A DNA stretch of 64,000 bases from Sabellastarte sp. h YS-2021. Its lineage: Eukaryota; Annelida; Polychaeta; Sabellida; Sabellidae. The notes beneath the pieces were generated by a model. That model made no database searches. It saw nothing but the letters and a program-made list of their open reading frames with translations, and was not told the origin of the DNA. Of the stretch, positions 1 through 11,746 are shown piece by piece; the stretch's first letter is position 1; every line of letters starts with the position of its first letter. A program made the position numbers and the translations under genes. Where the stretch lies: positions 21,285,160 through 21,349,159 of the forward strand of contig OZ024927.1 of NCBI GenBank assembly GCA_964017235.1. The letters are read 5' to 3'.

Positions 1-1440
1 TGCCTCCTTCTTTGTTCAGATAAGATACTACTGTACTGTTGTCTGAATAGATGAGCACGCTTTGACCTTGCAAGTGCTCCTGAAACCCCTTTAGGGCCAG
101 GAGAACAGCTTTTAGCTCCAATACGTTGATGTGAAACTGAGCCTCCTTGTTTGACCAGAGGCCACTGAGAACTATTTCGTTCAAGTGAGCTCCCCAGCCT
201 TTTTGGGAGGCATCTGTAAATACCAATGTGTTGTGAACATGAGGATGGATAGGAGCACCTGCCATAAGATTCTGTAGATCCTCCCACCATTTGAGATGAT
301 TCAGAAAATTCCCTGTTACTGGGATCCTTTTGTCCAGTGACTGGGGACACTTCCAGTGTGACCTTAGGTACCACTGAAAAGGTCTCATGTGTAACCTTCC
401 CAGAGGTATTGTTTTTTCTAAGGAAGCTAATGTCCCTATGAGTGACATGAGCTTTCTTGGAGTCAAGATTAATGACTTTCTGATGGAAACAGTCTGAACT
501 TTTAACCGATCAAGTTTCTTTTGGGTTGGAAAGACCAGACCCCTCTGAAGATCGAAGTGATAGCCCAGAAAATCTAGATTTTGTGTGGGAACCAATTCCG
601 ATTTTTGAAAATTGATGAGCCAGCCTAGTTCTTGGACCAATTTCACTAAATTTTCCGAATCTTAGAGACATTGATCCTTTGTTGGTGACCGAAGAAGCCA
701 GTCGTCCAGATATTGATGGATAATGACTTTCTGATGGAAACAGTCTGAACTTTTAACCGATCAAGTTTCTTTTGGGTTGGAAAGACCAGACCCCTCTGAA
801 GATCGAAGTGATAGCCCAGAAAATCTAGATTTTGTGTGGGAACCAATTCCGATTTTTGAAAATTGATGAGCCAGCCTAGTTCTTGGACCAATTTCACTAA
901 ATTTTCCGAATCTTAGAGACATTGATCCTTTGTTGGTGACCGAAGAAGCCAGTCGTCCAGATATTGATGGAATCTGAGGTTCCTGGCTTGAGCTGTGAGT
1001 TTTACCTCTTTCACAATGCGAGTAAACTCTAGGGGAGCTGTTGCGACACCAAAAGGGAGAGCCTGAAATTGGAAAACCCCTTTTTTTGTTTGAAATCTCA
1101 GATATTTTTGAGATTGTGGGTGAATTGGAACATGAAAATAAGCATCTGTGAGGTCTATCGAGGTGACCCACTCCCCCTTTCGAATCGACTTCCTGATAGA
1201 TTCGGCTGTTTCCATTTTGAATGTCGGTACATGTAAATGGTTGTTTAACATACTTAAATCTATCACTGGTCTTCACCGTTTCATGGGTTTGGGTACCAGA
1301 AATAGTCTGCTGTAATATCCCAGAGTAGAGGGTTTCCTGACATGAGTTATCGCCTTTTTTGCAAGCATGGCCTGAACCGCTTCGTGGAGGGTGCCATCTT
1401 TGTTTTTGTTGTGATATTTGCTCAAAATGTTTGACAAATT
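1..1440 (-). pseudogene. DIRS reverse transcriptase-RNase H, broken
   Basis: Readable blocks on the minus strand are GYYSRLFLVPKP (near 1300), then VIDLSMLN, LTDAYFHVPIHP, LPFGVATAPLEF and the catalytic YLDDWLL (913-1266), followed by the SLIG...LHMRPFQ block and RNase H motifs FTDAS, ELKA and SDNSTV (below 460). These are the canonical DIRS RT fingers/palm and RNase H blocks. Frame is broken by an in-frame TGA near 1270 and by a 251-bp tandem duplication inside the RT. It cannot make a functional enzyme as it stands. The N-terminal part is directly abutted to gag-like sequence, suggesting a deletion. Confidence 0.78.
471..972. repeat. 251-bp tandem duplication inside DIRS 1 RT
   Basis: The sequence beginning aatgactttctgatggaaac occurs at 471 and again at 722, offset 251 bases, and both copies run to gtcgtccagatattgatgg. 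By eye the copies look identical, so the duplication is recent relative to the decay of the element. Because 251 is not a multiple of three it breaks the frame. Confidence 0.9.
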
Positions 1441-1531
1441 ATAACTGAAGCCTGTAGCTGTGAATATTTTATCATGAGATCTGCTGATTCCTTGACAGTA
1501 TCCAGATCTTCTGACCCTCTAATTTCAGTAG

Positions 1532-2563
1532 CTAACTCCTGGATTCTGTTGTTGAGCTCCTCAATAGCCATACTACATGGCCCAAGATTTGAACATTTTC
1601 CCTGCAAACCGTCTCTTGAACAATATGTTGTTTGGAAGGCACAGAGATGGAATTTGACAAAGATTTCACTCTAGCTATGTTGAAGTAGGAGTCAGGTAAC
1701 TTAGGAGCTTTCAAAGGCGTATTTTGTGGAGAGGTAGTGTAATAAATCATATCAGGCCTCTCAAAGGCCAAAAACTGTCCCTGAGACAATGATTCAGAGC
1801 TGGACTTGTCTTTGACTGTGGTTCCAGAAGCCTTCCTAAACCTGTAGTCCCACATGGACTGAATATCCTGAACAGGAGATAAAGCCAAATTTTGTTTTCT
1901 CACCACCTGCTTGGAGGGCTTCTTAGAAAAGGCTGAAGGGGCCACAAGGCACTCTACTTGTGGTACCTCCAGGTCAAGTAGACCTCTGATGGCATTGAGC
2001 ATCTCTACATAGGAGGGATCTAACTCCTGTGAATGAGAGTCTGCATCCCCTTGAGGAGACTTAGATCTGTGTCGTTTGCTGGCAGGCAAAGATGACTCAT
2101 CAGACAGCTCCCCTTCTGAAGGCCGAGTTCTCATCTGGGAGACAGGGGCACTCATACCCTGCTCCTGAGAGAGAGGAAGACTGTTCTTAGAGGCTGAAGG
2201 TCTGTCACTGCGTTTGAACTCCTCAAACTGGAAAGCCAAGGAAGCCAACTGACTATTCATAGCTTTAATCATGTCTTGAAGCGAGGAATCAGGTTTGGAA
2301 GTAGAGGGCTGTGAAGATTTTGAAGGTGTTGGTTCATCCAAGAGAGAGTCATGAAACTTCTCAGAATTTTTGGACTTGGAAGCTTTTTTCCTGTGAGGAA
2401 TTTTTAAGGCCCCAGCACAAATAGAGCATTCAGATTCCTTACTTACAACACACTTGTCTTTCCCCTTCTTGTCATTTCTGCATTTCAAACAAGCTTGGTG
2501 ATTATCCCATGGAAGCATATCACCCAAGCAAACTGAGCATTTCCTTTGTTTTTCGGACATCAT
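1532..2563 (-). pseudogene. DIRS ORF1 (gag-like) protein
   Basis: A 343-residue open frame starts at the ATG at 2563. Residues 9-60 hold a double Cys/His cluster (CSVCLGD, HQACLKCR, CSICAG), the same layout as the N-terminal zinc-binding region of the gag-like ORFs in the DIRS elements at 47 and 54.6 kb (HNYCPTCR and DPCV motifs). After it comes a low-complexity Ser/Lys/Pro-rich stretch, then PSYVEML and a C-terminal region with MWDYRFRK. Such ORF1 proteins are presumed nucleic-acid-binding structural proteins of the retroelement. The frame ends where the RT should be approached, consistent with a deletion. No host function is implied. Confidence 0.65.
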
Positions 2564-2570
2564 GAATCGC

Positions 2571-2894
2571 TGAAAAGAACGTTGTGCACTTCGCGGCGGT
2601 CAAAAAAAGAATGGCAACTTACAGTGGAGATATAATCTCCAGCAGGTGCCCGCTGGGGTTTACGTGTGTACTTTCAGTAATAAAAAATGGCGAGATACAT
2701 TGTCTGTGTCCTTGACCGAATGGTAGGTCACGTAAGCATTTGTTGGGATTATGTAAGTATGTTTTTATGCAATAAAATAGTACCAGAACATGGTACATGA
2801 TACCACCTACTATTCACTCTGGGAACAAGCTTTGGGTATTACGATTTGTACAGACATGTGGAAATGGATATTTTAAGTATGTTTTTAGACAATA
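2571..2894. other. Untranslated DIRS 1 flank, no gene seen
   Basis: This stretch lies upstream of the gag-like ATG of DIRS 1 and may contain its 5' terminal repeat, but the partner terminus is outside the window, so the boundary cannot be fixed. No open reading frame of note. Confidence 0.5.
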
Positions 2895-3384
2895 AAAGAC
2901 AAGGATTTAATTTGGATGCAGTACAAAGTGTTGTACAGAATACTAGGTACAAATGATTTATTGTTTAAAATTAATAGACATGATGATGGCAAATGCAGTT
3001 TTTGCAAAGAATACAATGAAATTATATTGCATCTTTTTGCAGTGCAAAAATGTACAAAACTTCTGGTCTGAATTAAAAACCAACATGCAGCTCATACTTG
3101 GAATTGACCTTGCCATAGACCCATCAACTATAATACTAGGAAACCTCTTAACAAAGGTTAATGCCATTCCTCTAAATACTGTCTACCTTGCAGCTAAACT
3201 ATATATTTTTCGAAAGTCAAATTTAAATCAAATTCCAAATTATTCGAACTTTTGTAACTTCTTAAATAGTGTAATATTTTTTTTTCTAAGTGTATATTGT
3301 CTTGTGTTCTTGTGTTTTTATTTGTAACAATTGTTGTCTTGTATGTGTTATATGTTAACAAAAATAAAATAAGAAAAAAAATTG
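2895..3384 (+). pseudogene. LINE (non-LTR retrotransposon) 3' tail, 5'-truncated
   Basis: The plus strand reads DLIWMQYKVLYRIL, a zinc-binding CSFCKEYNEI...QC pattern and KNVQNFWSELK, which is the C-terminal zinc-finger region that follows the RT of many non-LTR retrotransposons (zf-RVT type, C-x2-C...H-x3-C). A one-base frameshift separates ILHLF from LQCKNV around 3035-3045. The rest reads TVYLAAKLYIFRK..., typical of the end of such ORFs, and an A-rich tract follows near 3360-3384. Only the last roughly 500 bases are present, as expected for a 5'-truncated dead copy. Confidence 0.62.
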
Positions 3385-3712
3385 TATATGCAATAGTTTT
3401 CAAGTTATAACTGATTCAATCAACAGTGAAAATCTCCATTTACCTTTTGCTCAGCTTTGCACTGAGCTACAGGTCTGCAATTTTACTATGTTATAGCTTA
3501 CCCAAAAGTAGGTGAATCACATATTTATACAAAATACTGTAAATACAATAGCTTTCAAGTTATAACTGATTTACTCAACAGTGATAACTTCAAAGTAGCT
3601 ATTGCTTATCAATGCAATGAGCTACAGGTCTAAAACTTTACTATGTTATAGCTGACCAAAAAGTAGCCGAATAACACTTAAACAAAGTACTCTACATGCA
3701 ATAGTTTTCAAA

Positions 3713-5592
3713 CTAGATGAATGCTTTTGCTAACAAAAGCGAAGCGTCCCTGAGAGTTTAAAATGCCTTGTGGTTTTAATAAGCATGCTGTAAAGCTAAG
3801 AATGCACAAAGCTGTACCGTACTGTTATATAAACCAATCCCCTTAGTGATATCATGACAGGGAAAATCCTACAAAGGTCTTCTTTAATTAAGATAAACAA
3901 GCGTTGTAGACATAGACAAGCTGGAGAAAGTGTTGTACATTGGATGTACAACATTGGATGTAACTTTAGTAAATTTTGTGTAAATGCTACAAAGCATTTC
4001 AGTAACGAGTATTGATAACTTCATATATAATCATGTGTGCAAGTATGTATTGCTATTTGCCAATAAAGGCAAAAGCTATTTCATGACCTCAGTTTGACCC
4101 ATACATGGGGGTCAGGAGGTAAAACTAACCGGCTATTTAGACTGTCCACATATGGTTTCCCAATACCTCTTAATACATTCCGAAGCTATAAAAGCAACGA
4201 TAAAGGAGATATAAGGCAAAAACTCCAAAGCAGCTATTTATGACTCCAGTTTAGCCTATAAGGGGGGGTTGGGGGGTAAAACTGACTGGCTATTTAGATT
4301 CTCCACATATGCTTTCCCAATACCTCTTAATACATTCTGAAGCTGTAAAAGCAACGATAAAGGAGATATAAGGCAAAAACTCCAAAGCAGCTATTTATGA
4401 CTCCAGTTTAGCCTATAAGGGGGGGTTGGGGGGTAAAACTGACTGGCTATTTAGACTCTACACATATGCTTTCCCAATACCTCTTCATACATTCTGAAGC
4501 TATAAAAGCAACAATAAAGGAGATATAAGGCAAAAACTCAAAATCAGCTATTTTATGACCCCAGTTTGACCCATAAGAGGGGGTTGGGGGGTAAAACTGA
4601 CCGGCTATTTAGACTCTCCACATATGCTTTCCCTAATACCTCTTAATATATTCTGAAGCTATAAAAGCAACGATAAAGGAGATATAAGGCAAAAACTCAA
4701 AATCAGCTATTTTATGACCCCAGTTTGACCCATAAGGGGGGGGGGGGGGGGTCGGGGGGTAAAACTGACCGGCTATTTAGACTCTCCACATATGCTTTCC
4801 CAATACCTCTTAATACATTCTGAAGCTATAAAAGCAACAATAAAGGAGATATAAGGCAAAAACTCAAAATCAGCTATTTTATGACCCCAGTTTGACCCAT
4901 AAGGGGGGGCCGTGGGGTAAAACTGACCGGCTATTTAGATTCTCCACATATGCTTTCCCAATACCTCTTAATACATTCTGAAGCTATAAAAGCAACAATA
5001 AAGGCGATATAAGGCAAAAACTCAAAATCAGCTATTTTATGACCTCAGTTTGACCCATAAGGGGGGGGGGGGCGTGGGGTAAAACTGACCGGCTATTTAG
5101 ACTCTCCACATATGGTTTCCTATTACCTCCCAATACATTTTATGGCTCTAAATGCAATACTTAAGAAGATAATAGGGGGGGGGGGGGTTTGACCTAAATT
5201 TAAGGCTCTCAGAAGGTGTGAGGAAATCACCCATAAATGAGACATTTTTCAAGGGATTGCTCCCAAAATCTAATCAGCTCGCATTTTCGATAATATGAAC
5301 AGGTGTGTCAAAGCATAAGGCTGTGTTGCAAGTAGTTTTTCCTGAACTGTGATGACGGGGGGGTGTACTTAAAAAAATTGTTTTTGATCATGTGACCTTC
5401 ATAAAGGTCAAAGGTCAAATTTAAGCATGCAGAAAAATTTTCCCACGCCTAAGGTATATAAGTGCCAAATATGGTTTGAAACCTTCTAATAATAAGGGAG
5501 ATATTCAACGGAGACCATAATGCGGCGGCGACGGCGGTGGCGGCGAGGAAACTGAGGCGAAAACAAATAAGCGCCCTTTCAGGGACGCTTAA
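3713..5592 (-). mobile_element. Helitron-like element H1 (non-autonomous), 1.88 kb
   Basis: Read on the minus strand, the element ends with a stem-loop GCTTTTG-TTAG-CAAAAGC, then ATTCAT, then CTAG, and the next base is T. This matches the Helitron 3' signature (short hairpin about 10 nt before CTRR, insertion between A and T). At the other end an imperfect stem AAGCGCCCTttcAGGGACGCTT lies just inside 5592. Removing 3713-5592 restores an uninterrupted 155-bp repeat unit (gtaa joined to tttgaaaac). No protein-coding ORF is present. The interior consists of about 157-bp tandem repeats and a GC-rich cggcgg tract. Confidence 0.7.
4090..5150. repeat. ~157-bp tandem repeats inside H1, with G-runs
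   Basis: The anchor ccacatatg recurs near 4146, 4303, 4459, 4618, 4774, 4944 and 5106. Each unit carries gaagctataaaagcaac, ggagatataaggcaaaaac and a G-run (7-16 G) after cccataag. The longest G-run is 4736-4751. Confidence 0.85.
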
Positions 5593-6540
5593 TTACATCT
5601 GATTAACTCAATTGTGAGAACCTCAAAGTAGCTATTCTTCAGCTATGCTACAAGTTACAGGATTTGCAATTACAGTATATTATAGCCGAGGGAAAAGTAG
5701 GTGAACAACATATCAAAAAGCAAGTCTTCAAGCTACAACTGATTTTCTCAACAGTGATAACCTAACTGTAGCTATTGCTCAGCTATGACATGAGCTACAG
5801 GTCTACAATTTCACTGTTATAGCTGACCCAGAAGTAGGTGAATAACATATTTAAATAAAATTCTCTAAATGCAATAGGTTTGAGTAAAAAGTGATTTACT
5901 CAACAGTGAGAACCTGAAAGTAGCTTTTGCTTAGCTATGCAATGAGTTACAGGTCTGCAGTTTTACTACGTTACAGCTGGCCCAAAAGTAGGTGAATAAC
6001 ATATTTAAACAAAATACTCTAAATGCAATAGTTTTCAAGTTACAACTGATTTACTCAATAGTGATAACCTCAAACTAGCTATTGCTCAGCTATGCCATGA
6101 GGTAAAGGTCTGCAATTTCACTATGTCATAGCTGATTCAAAAGTACACGAATAACATTATTTAAACAAAATTCTCTAAATGCAACAGTTTTGTAATTTAC
6201 TCAACAGTGATAACATGAAAGTAGCTGTTACTCGGCTATGCAATGAGCTACAGGTCTGCAATTTTACCATGTTATAGCTGATCCAAAAGTAGCTGAATAA
6301 CAGATTTATACAAAATTTTCTACATGCTGTAGTTTTGAAGTTACCAGTGATTTTACTCATTATGGAAGGTACTGAAAAGTTAGAAAGTAGTTATCACTCA
6401 CTTAGCTATTGGGATAAACACCCAAATTACTTGCCACGAATAGTAACTAGTAGCTGAATAACATATTTTGACAAAATGCTCCAAATGCAATAGTTTTCAA
6501 CTTATAAGAGATTTAGTACATGATTTCATGAATTTTAATG

Positions 6541-7505
6541 CATTAAAAGTTATTTAAAAATTCATAAAAAAAAATAATTAAGAAAGATCCAGGCCTGATA
6601 CTTACACAAGGGAATCTACTAGTAGCCCAGAACATATATGCAAGATAAGAGAAAATCCCTGAAATAGTGAATGAGAAAACTGTGATAAAGTGTTATCATT
6701 TTCACACTTTAGGTGGCGGTACCTCATTTGTAATGGCTCTGGAGAATAGACGAACGAATAGATCTGCATGCCTTGAACCATTTTTCATCCTCGATAGTTA
6801 AGGTATCTTTTTTTTAAAAAAGCATGTCTCTGGGTTTTGTTTTTTGGAGAAGTTGTTTACACGTACACAGACGCCGCAGAGTGATGCCATAATATCAAGT
6901 CAGCTGACAACAATTACAGTGTAAGGTCACGACAAAGTCAAGATATTCCTTTGGCAAATCTTAATGTATGTGCTAAGTTTGGCAGAAAAAAGTGAAACAC
7001 TCAGTGAACTGGAGGCTTGAAGACCCTATTTTGACATTATGGTGACCTTAAGTTTGCAGATACATGGCTGAAGCTTCAGCATAGGAAATGTTATTAAAAA
7101 GTAGCTAAATAAGTTATACAACAGAACACCAAAATCCTGACCATATTTCAGAAACTGACAAATTACCCATTTTTAAAAATTTACAAAAAAAAATTAAACA
7201 CCTCCCATTCAGGCATCTATGGTCCAGTTGGATTTAGTTCTAGAATGCACCTGCAAAATTTTATAGCACTGGTGTGTGTATGTTTTTTTTTTCCAAATGT
7301 GATAATGAGTGTTGAAAAATTATTAAGGTAACCTTATACAAAGGTTAAGGTCTCGAAAAAGTATCCCAAACATTTTTCTTGCCCATATAGTATTAAACAA
7401 AAAGGAATTTTCTTTTTTTCAAAAGGCATAGAAGCTATTCAAAGGAGATTATAATCTGGTGGCAATCAAAGCTGAGTGACAACAAATAAACGCCCCATCC
7501 AGGCC
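6541..7505. repeat. Conserved tail of 155-bp-repeat element plus related repeat DNA
   Basis: The block from about 6350 to 6915 (catgatttcatgaattttaa, gatccaggcctgatac, acatatatgcaagata, gtcagctgac) recurs at about 23.5-24.1 kb and, in part, at 13.5-13.9 kb, so it is part of a dispersed element and not unique DNA. The end near 7480-7505 (aaataaacgcc...cttaatta) resembles the right end of H1. No gene seen. Confidence 0.6.
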
Positions 7506-7917
7506 ACTTAATTAGTACTGATTTGTACATTATACAGTGCAACAGTAAACTGATTCCAAGCAAGGTATACTTAAAGATTGCCAACAATGTCCATTGCAAA
7601 CATTTATAGAAGTCAAATACTAGTAAGGCTTCAAAAGGGCAACATATTTTCCACACAATATTACCTGGTTTTCAAACTCTTTTGCAGTGGATATTAAACC
7701 ATTTACATGTTGGTTAAGAGAATACTGAAAATGTGAACGAAATATAAACTACTGAGCTACACCTTTGTATGTTAACCCTGATTTGTCTGTCAATAGTGCT
7801 CCACCTAGAATGACTGCAGTTGTCAGTTTCATAATGTGTATCAACACCAGAAAATTTAATGAAAACAACTAGATCAAAAGAAGTGAGATTAATAATTTAT
7901 TAATACTTCTATGCTAT
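7506..7917. other. Non-coding, no feature seen
   Basis: AT-rich sequence without recognisable coding potential, repeats or RNA genes. Confidence 0.5.
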
Positions 7918-9875
7918 GCATCAATCGTATTACAAAATAATCACATACATAATAATCGCTTGTCACGATATATTTTCTCCAGAAAAAAAAAACACAATTT
8001 AAGCTAGTTTCCATCAACTTAAACCAGATGTCTACATCTAAGTCTTTATATGTATTAACCTCTTTATTCAGAATATTAGTAACTTCCCCTACAAATTTGG
8101 ACCAAAGTGCAAATGTTGTCAAGAGGTAAATAAATTATTATTTTCCACTTACTGGGTTTAATCCTTTCAGATGCAATACAAAAATTGTTACGGATTTTAA
8201 GTTAGGATTGAAATAAAACAAAAATAAATACATAAAATAATTCAATCTCCGGTTTTATATGGCAATAATTAGGCAGTTTAGGTTTTCCAAATTTTGCAAT
8301 CCTTTGTTAATTCATAAAAATATCCAGTCAAGTTACAGAAGTAAAAATAAAAAAAATTAACTTCCGCTCTTTGACCTTTCTAAAAAATGTAAAGAAAAAG
8401 CTGGGATGTATTTGGTTTAACTGAAAATAGTCCAATTTTGTATATATAGCAAGTAGAAACTACAACATTGGGTATTGCTTATACTATAAAAAACATTGCA
8501 TAAATAAATATGTGAAACTTGATTTTCAAACATGGTATATTTATTTTTCACATAATTTTCATTATTTTGAAAGATCTCCTTCATTTCATTTTCCATAATT
8601 TATTTACAACAATCCCCATTTGATCTTTACTGGTACTTTTAACGTATTTATACTAAACCACGGCTACTGGGATTTTGGTTAGCTATTGTAAAATGAACAC
8701 TCAAGCTGGTTATCTGCTCCCAGTCAGACAACTAATAAGCTTTGACAATGTTGAAAATGGGAATCATAATAATAAAGTGACTTTGGAATCTGATATGCAA
8801 CATCTATATGTCCAAGCAAGTATGTCACAAATGAACTAGTGATGCAAGTTAGCTAATTATATCAACAAATAATCTACATACAATGTCCTTTTGTCTGCAT
8901 CAATCGTATTACAAAATAATCACATACATAATAATCGCTTGTCACGATATATTTTCTCCAGAAAAAAAAAACACAATTTAAGCTAGTTTCCATCAACTTA
9001 AACCAGATGTCTACATCTAAGTCTTTATATGTATTAACCTCTTTATTCAGAATATTAGTAACTTCCCCTACAAATTTGGACCAAAGTGCAAATGTTGTCA
9101 AGAGGTAAATAAATTATTATTTTCCACTTACTGGGTTTAATCCTTTCAGATGCAATACAAAAATTGTTACGGATTTTAAGTTAGGATTGAAATAAAACAA
9201 AAATAAATACATAAAATAATTCAATCTCCGGTTTTATATGGCAATAATTAGGCAGTTTAGGTTTTCCAAATTTTGCAATCCTTTGTTAATTCATAAAAAT
9301 ATCCAGTCAAGTTACAGAAGTAAAAATAAAAAAAATTAACTTCCGCTCTTTGACCTTTCTAAAAAATGTAAAGAAAAAGCTGGGATGTATTTGGTTTAAC
9401 TGAAAATAGTCCAATTTTGTATATATAGCAAGTAGAAACTACAACATTGGGTATTGCTTATACTATAAAAAACATTGCATAAATAAATATGTGAAACTTG
9501 ATTTTCAAACATGGTATATTTATTTTTCACATAATTTTCATTATTTTGAAAGATCTCCTTCATTTCATTTTCCATAATTTATTTACAACAATCCCCATTT
9601 GATCTTTACTGGTACTTTTAACGTATTTATACTAAACCACGGCTACTGGGATTTTGGTTAGCTATTGTAAAATGAACACTCAAGCTGGTTATCTGCTCCC
9701 AGTCAGACAACTAATAAGCTTTGACAATGTTGAAAATGGGAATCATAATAATAAAGTGACTTTGGAATCTGATATGCAACATCTATATGTCCAAGCAAGT
9801 ATGTCACAAATGAACTAGTGATGCAAGTTAGCTAATTATATCAACAAATAATCTACATACAATGTCCTTTTGTCT
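7918..9875. repeat. 979-bp perfect-looking tandem duplication
   Basis: Bases 7918-8896 are repeated at 8897-9875 (offset 979). Both copies start gcatcaatcgtattac and end aatgtccttttgtct. Line-by-line comparison by eye shows no difference. Neither copy has convincing coding potential: the short open frame in each (DVDIWFKLMETSLNCVFF) is duplicated simply because the DNA is. It is either a very recent duplication or an assembly/haplotype artefact. Confidence 0.92.
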
Positions 9876-10987
9876 ACTTGTTACAAAACCAGAAATACAA
9901 ATAATAATTGTCACCAAAAAACTGTACAATCTACAATACTGTACATAATAATAAATTAAATCACTATCAATTACGTCCTTGTTTGTTTATTAACAAAGTA
10001 CAAAAATATACAAGTTACTAAAGCTAATTTCTGTTGACGGATTAAATCAGTGTTAGTATATGAACGTAAAAGTTGTCTTCCATGGTAAAAAAACTTCACA
10101 TTCAAATTGACTTCCACAGGGGGACTCATCTGAATATGATGGGAGAATGGTATATTGTTTGGGTAATAGAAAGTTTACAGTGAGAAATGATGAATTTGGT
10201 AGTGAACAAATAATAGAAGATCCACCGGACAGAGGTTAAACTGTAACTGAAAGTTCATGTTCATTTGTCATTCAATCTCATTGTTCACACGGGAAGAAGA
10301 ATTCCTTTTCCCTCACAACAAAATGGCGTTTTAGACATCCTTAAATAGTGGTTGGGCTTTACGACACATACCCCAGCTTGGAAAACATTACATACAAGAG
10401 TAAAATACACTCAAAGAAAGTCAGACATAAAATATTACTCAATATCATTCAAATAAAAAGGTTATTACTCTTATCAATCTCTACAGAAAAGTCGAAACAT
10501 AACATCATCCACCCCTCACAATCACTGCTAACTTTATTAATACAAAACATGACCTTTAATTGAACTATCATTGACCTTCAAAGGTCAAGTTCATGAATAT
10601 TATACCACACACAGCAGAACTTTTTCCCCTCACATAACAAAACATAAACGACAAGACATATCCCCCAAATACTTTATACAATTGAGGTGACAGAAAAATT
10701 AATACAACAGACCAATTATGTTGACAAACCAGTTGTAAAACTAGCGGACTGAGTACTTACAAAACAAATAAAATATTGTGTGTTTTCATAAACAACATCA
10801 GTGAAGCCTTGGTATCAGTGAAGCCTTGGTTAACCTAATATTTGTTTTTGACATAGTTTTGCTTCTTTTAACAGATACATTATATTTAGCATTCTATTTT
10901 AGATAAATGTCTTTACATCAGCTGCCATATTTTCTGTACTTGTATTTCCAGCTGCTTACAACAAAAAGATGCATACCCAGATATCTG
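9876..10987. other. Non-coding DNA downstream of RABL2
   Basis: AT-rich sequence with no supported gene. It contains a TGACCTTcaAAGGTCA inverted half-site pair near 10573 and a 19-bp direct repeat (tcagtgaagccttggt) near 10798-10830. Confidence 0.5.
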
Positions 10988-11243
10988 GGCCCAGTTTTAT
11001 AAAGGTCTACTATCCACTTAGTAGGGTACCAAGTGCTACTAGGCTACTAAGTCTATACTATATGTTTCATCGAGATTGTATTCACTATGGTAATTAGTAG
11101 GCTCTCCTCATTAGAAGCCCTATCTAAGGAACTCAGTAGTTCCCCAGTATCAGCTCAGTAGATTACTTTGGTAGTGGCTACTAAGATCTTGATTTAATAG
11201 CATACTATCTTCTATATTTAGCAGTTCTTTGTGAAATTGGGCC
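10988..11243. mobile_element. MITE-like element with GGCCCA inverted ends
   Basis: The left end GGCCCAGTTTTATAAAG and the reverse complement of the right end GGCCCAATTTCACAAAG match at 13 of 17 positions over a 256-bp element. The interior is rich in ctactaagt/tagtag motifs that can fold. No ORF; a clear target duplication was not identified. Confidence 0.55.
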
Positions 11244-11680
11244 AAGTATGTTATTGCATAATAGATACCTGGCCATGTTTTTCACTCTGAGTCACACACC
11301 AAGAATACCCACAATGTTAAATTGAACAGCAGACATCCACAGTAGCTTATCTTTAGTTGTAAATGGAATGTAACAGATTGGAATGACTTGAAGTCCACCT
11401 TGAGCTGTGCATGGGTTATGGATGCTTGAAAATGTATTTAACACTTTACAAATGTTTACTTCATACTACATGCATAAAACAAATGTATATAAAATGACCT
11501 ACAAATTTATGATAGAAAAAATAATGTACCTAGAACTCTTGGACGAAAAAGATATTTAAAAACCGACCTATAAACAAGCACAAAAACTGAGATTAAATAT
11601 CTCAAACATCAAAACCCCCCAAAATTGAATACTGAACTTTGGCCCCATTTATACAACTACAATAATGATCCTACAACATC

Positions 11681-11746
11681 TCAACTTTCACCCTCCTCTT
11701 GTTCTGTGCTTTCTTCTTTTGCTTGCTCTTTCTCTAATTCAAATTT
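11681..11746 (-). CDS. RABL2: RABL2 exon 8 (acidic tail, stop)
   Basis: Acceptor tttcag|AAATTTG. It encodes KFELEKEQAKEE, then STEQEEGES and TGA at 11681-11683. The acidic, cysteine-free tail agrees with RABL2 lacking a prenylation motif. Confidence 0.88.
   Translation of the reverse strand, partial: KFELEKEQAKEESTEQEEGES

Larger units (their letters stand above)
1..2570 (-). mobile_element. DIRS-like retrotransposon 1, degraded, runs off left edge
   Basis: The minus strand encodes, from 2563 leftwards, a gag-like ORF with paired zinc-knuckle cysteines, then reverse transcriptase, then RNase H sequence (FTDASQKGWGAHL and SDNSTVV motifs in the first 250 bases), in DIRS order. The tyrosine recombinase and left terminus would lie beyond base 1. 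The copy is decayed: a gag-RT linker of several hundred bases present in the two other DIRS elements is missing, a TGA replaces a conserved Trp codon just before the RT motif RPVIDL (near 1270), and part of the RT is duplicated. It belongs to a different lineage from the elements at 41.7 and 50.1 kb. Confidence 0.8.
3396..6540. repeat. ~155-bp tandem repeat array (locus 1), interrupted
   Basis: Units share gatttactcaacagtgag, gtagctattgctcagctatg and actatgttatagctgaccca. The gatttactca anchor recurs at 5601, 5741, 5893, 6048 and 6193 (spacing 140-155). Two further units lie at 3396-3712. The two halves are separated by the Helitron-like insertion 3713-5592. The same family is present at 21.1-23.6 kb and at 41.3-41.7 / 47.4-48.2 kb. 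Confidence 0.85.

Noticed and set aside
7889-9101. Duplicated 75-77-codon open frames as possible gene pair
   Set aside because: The identity reflects the 979-bp DNA duplication, and the frames have no recognisable domain.
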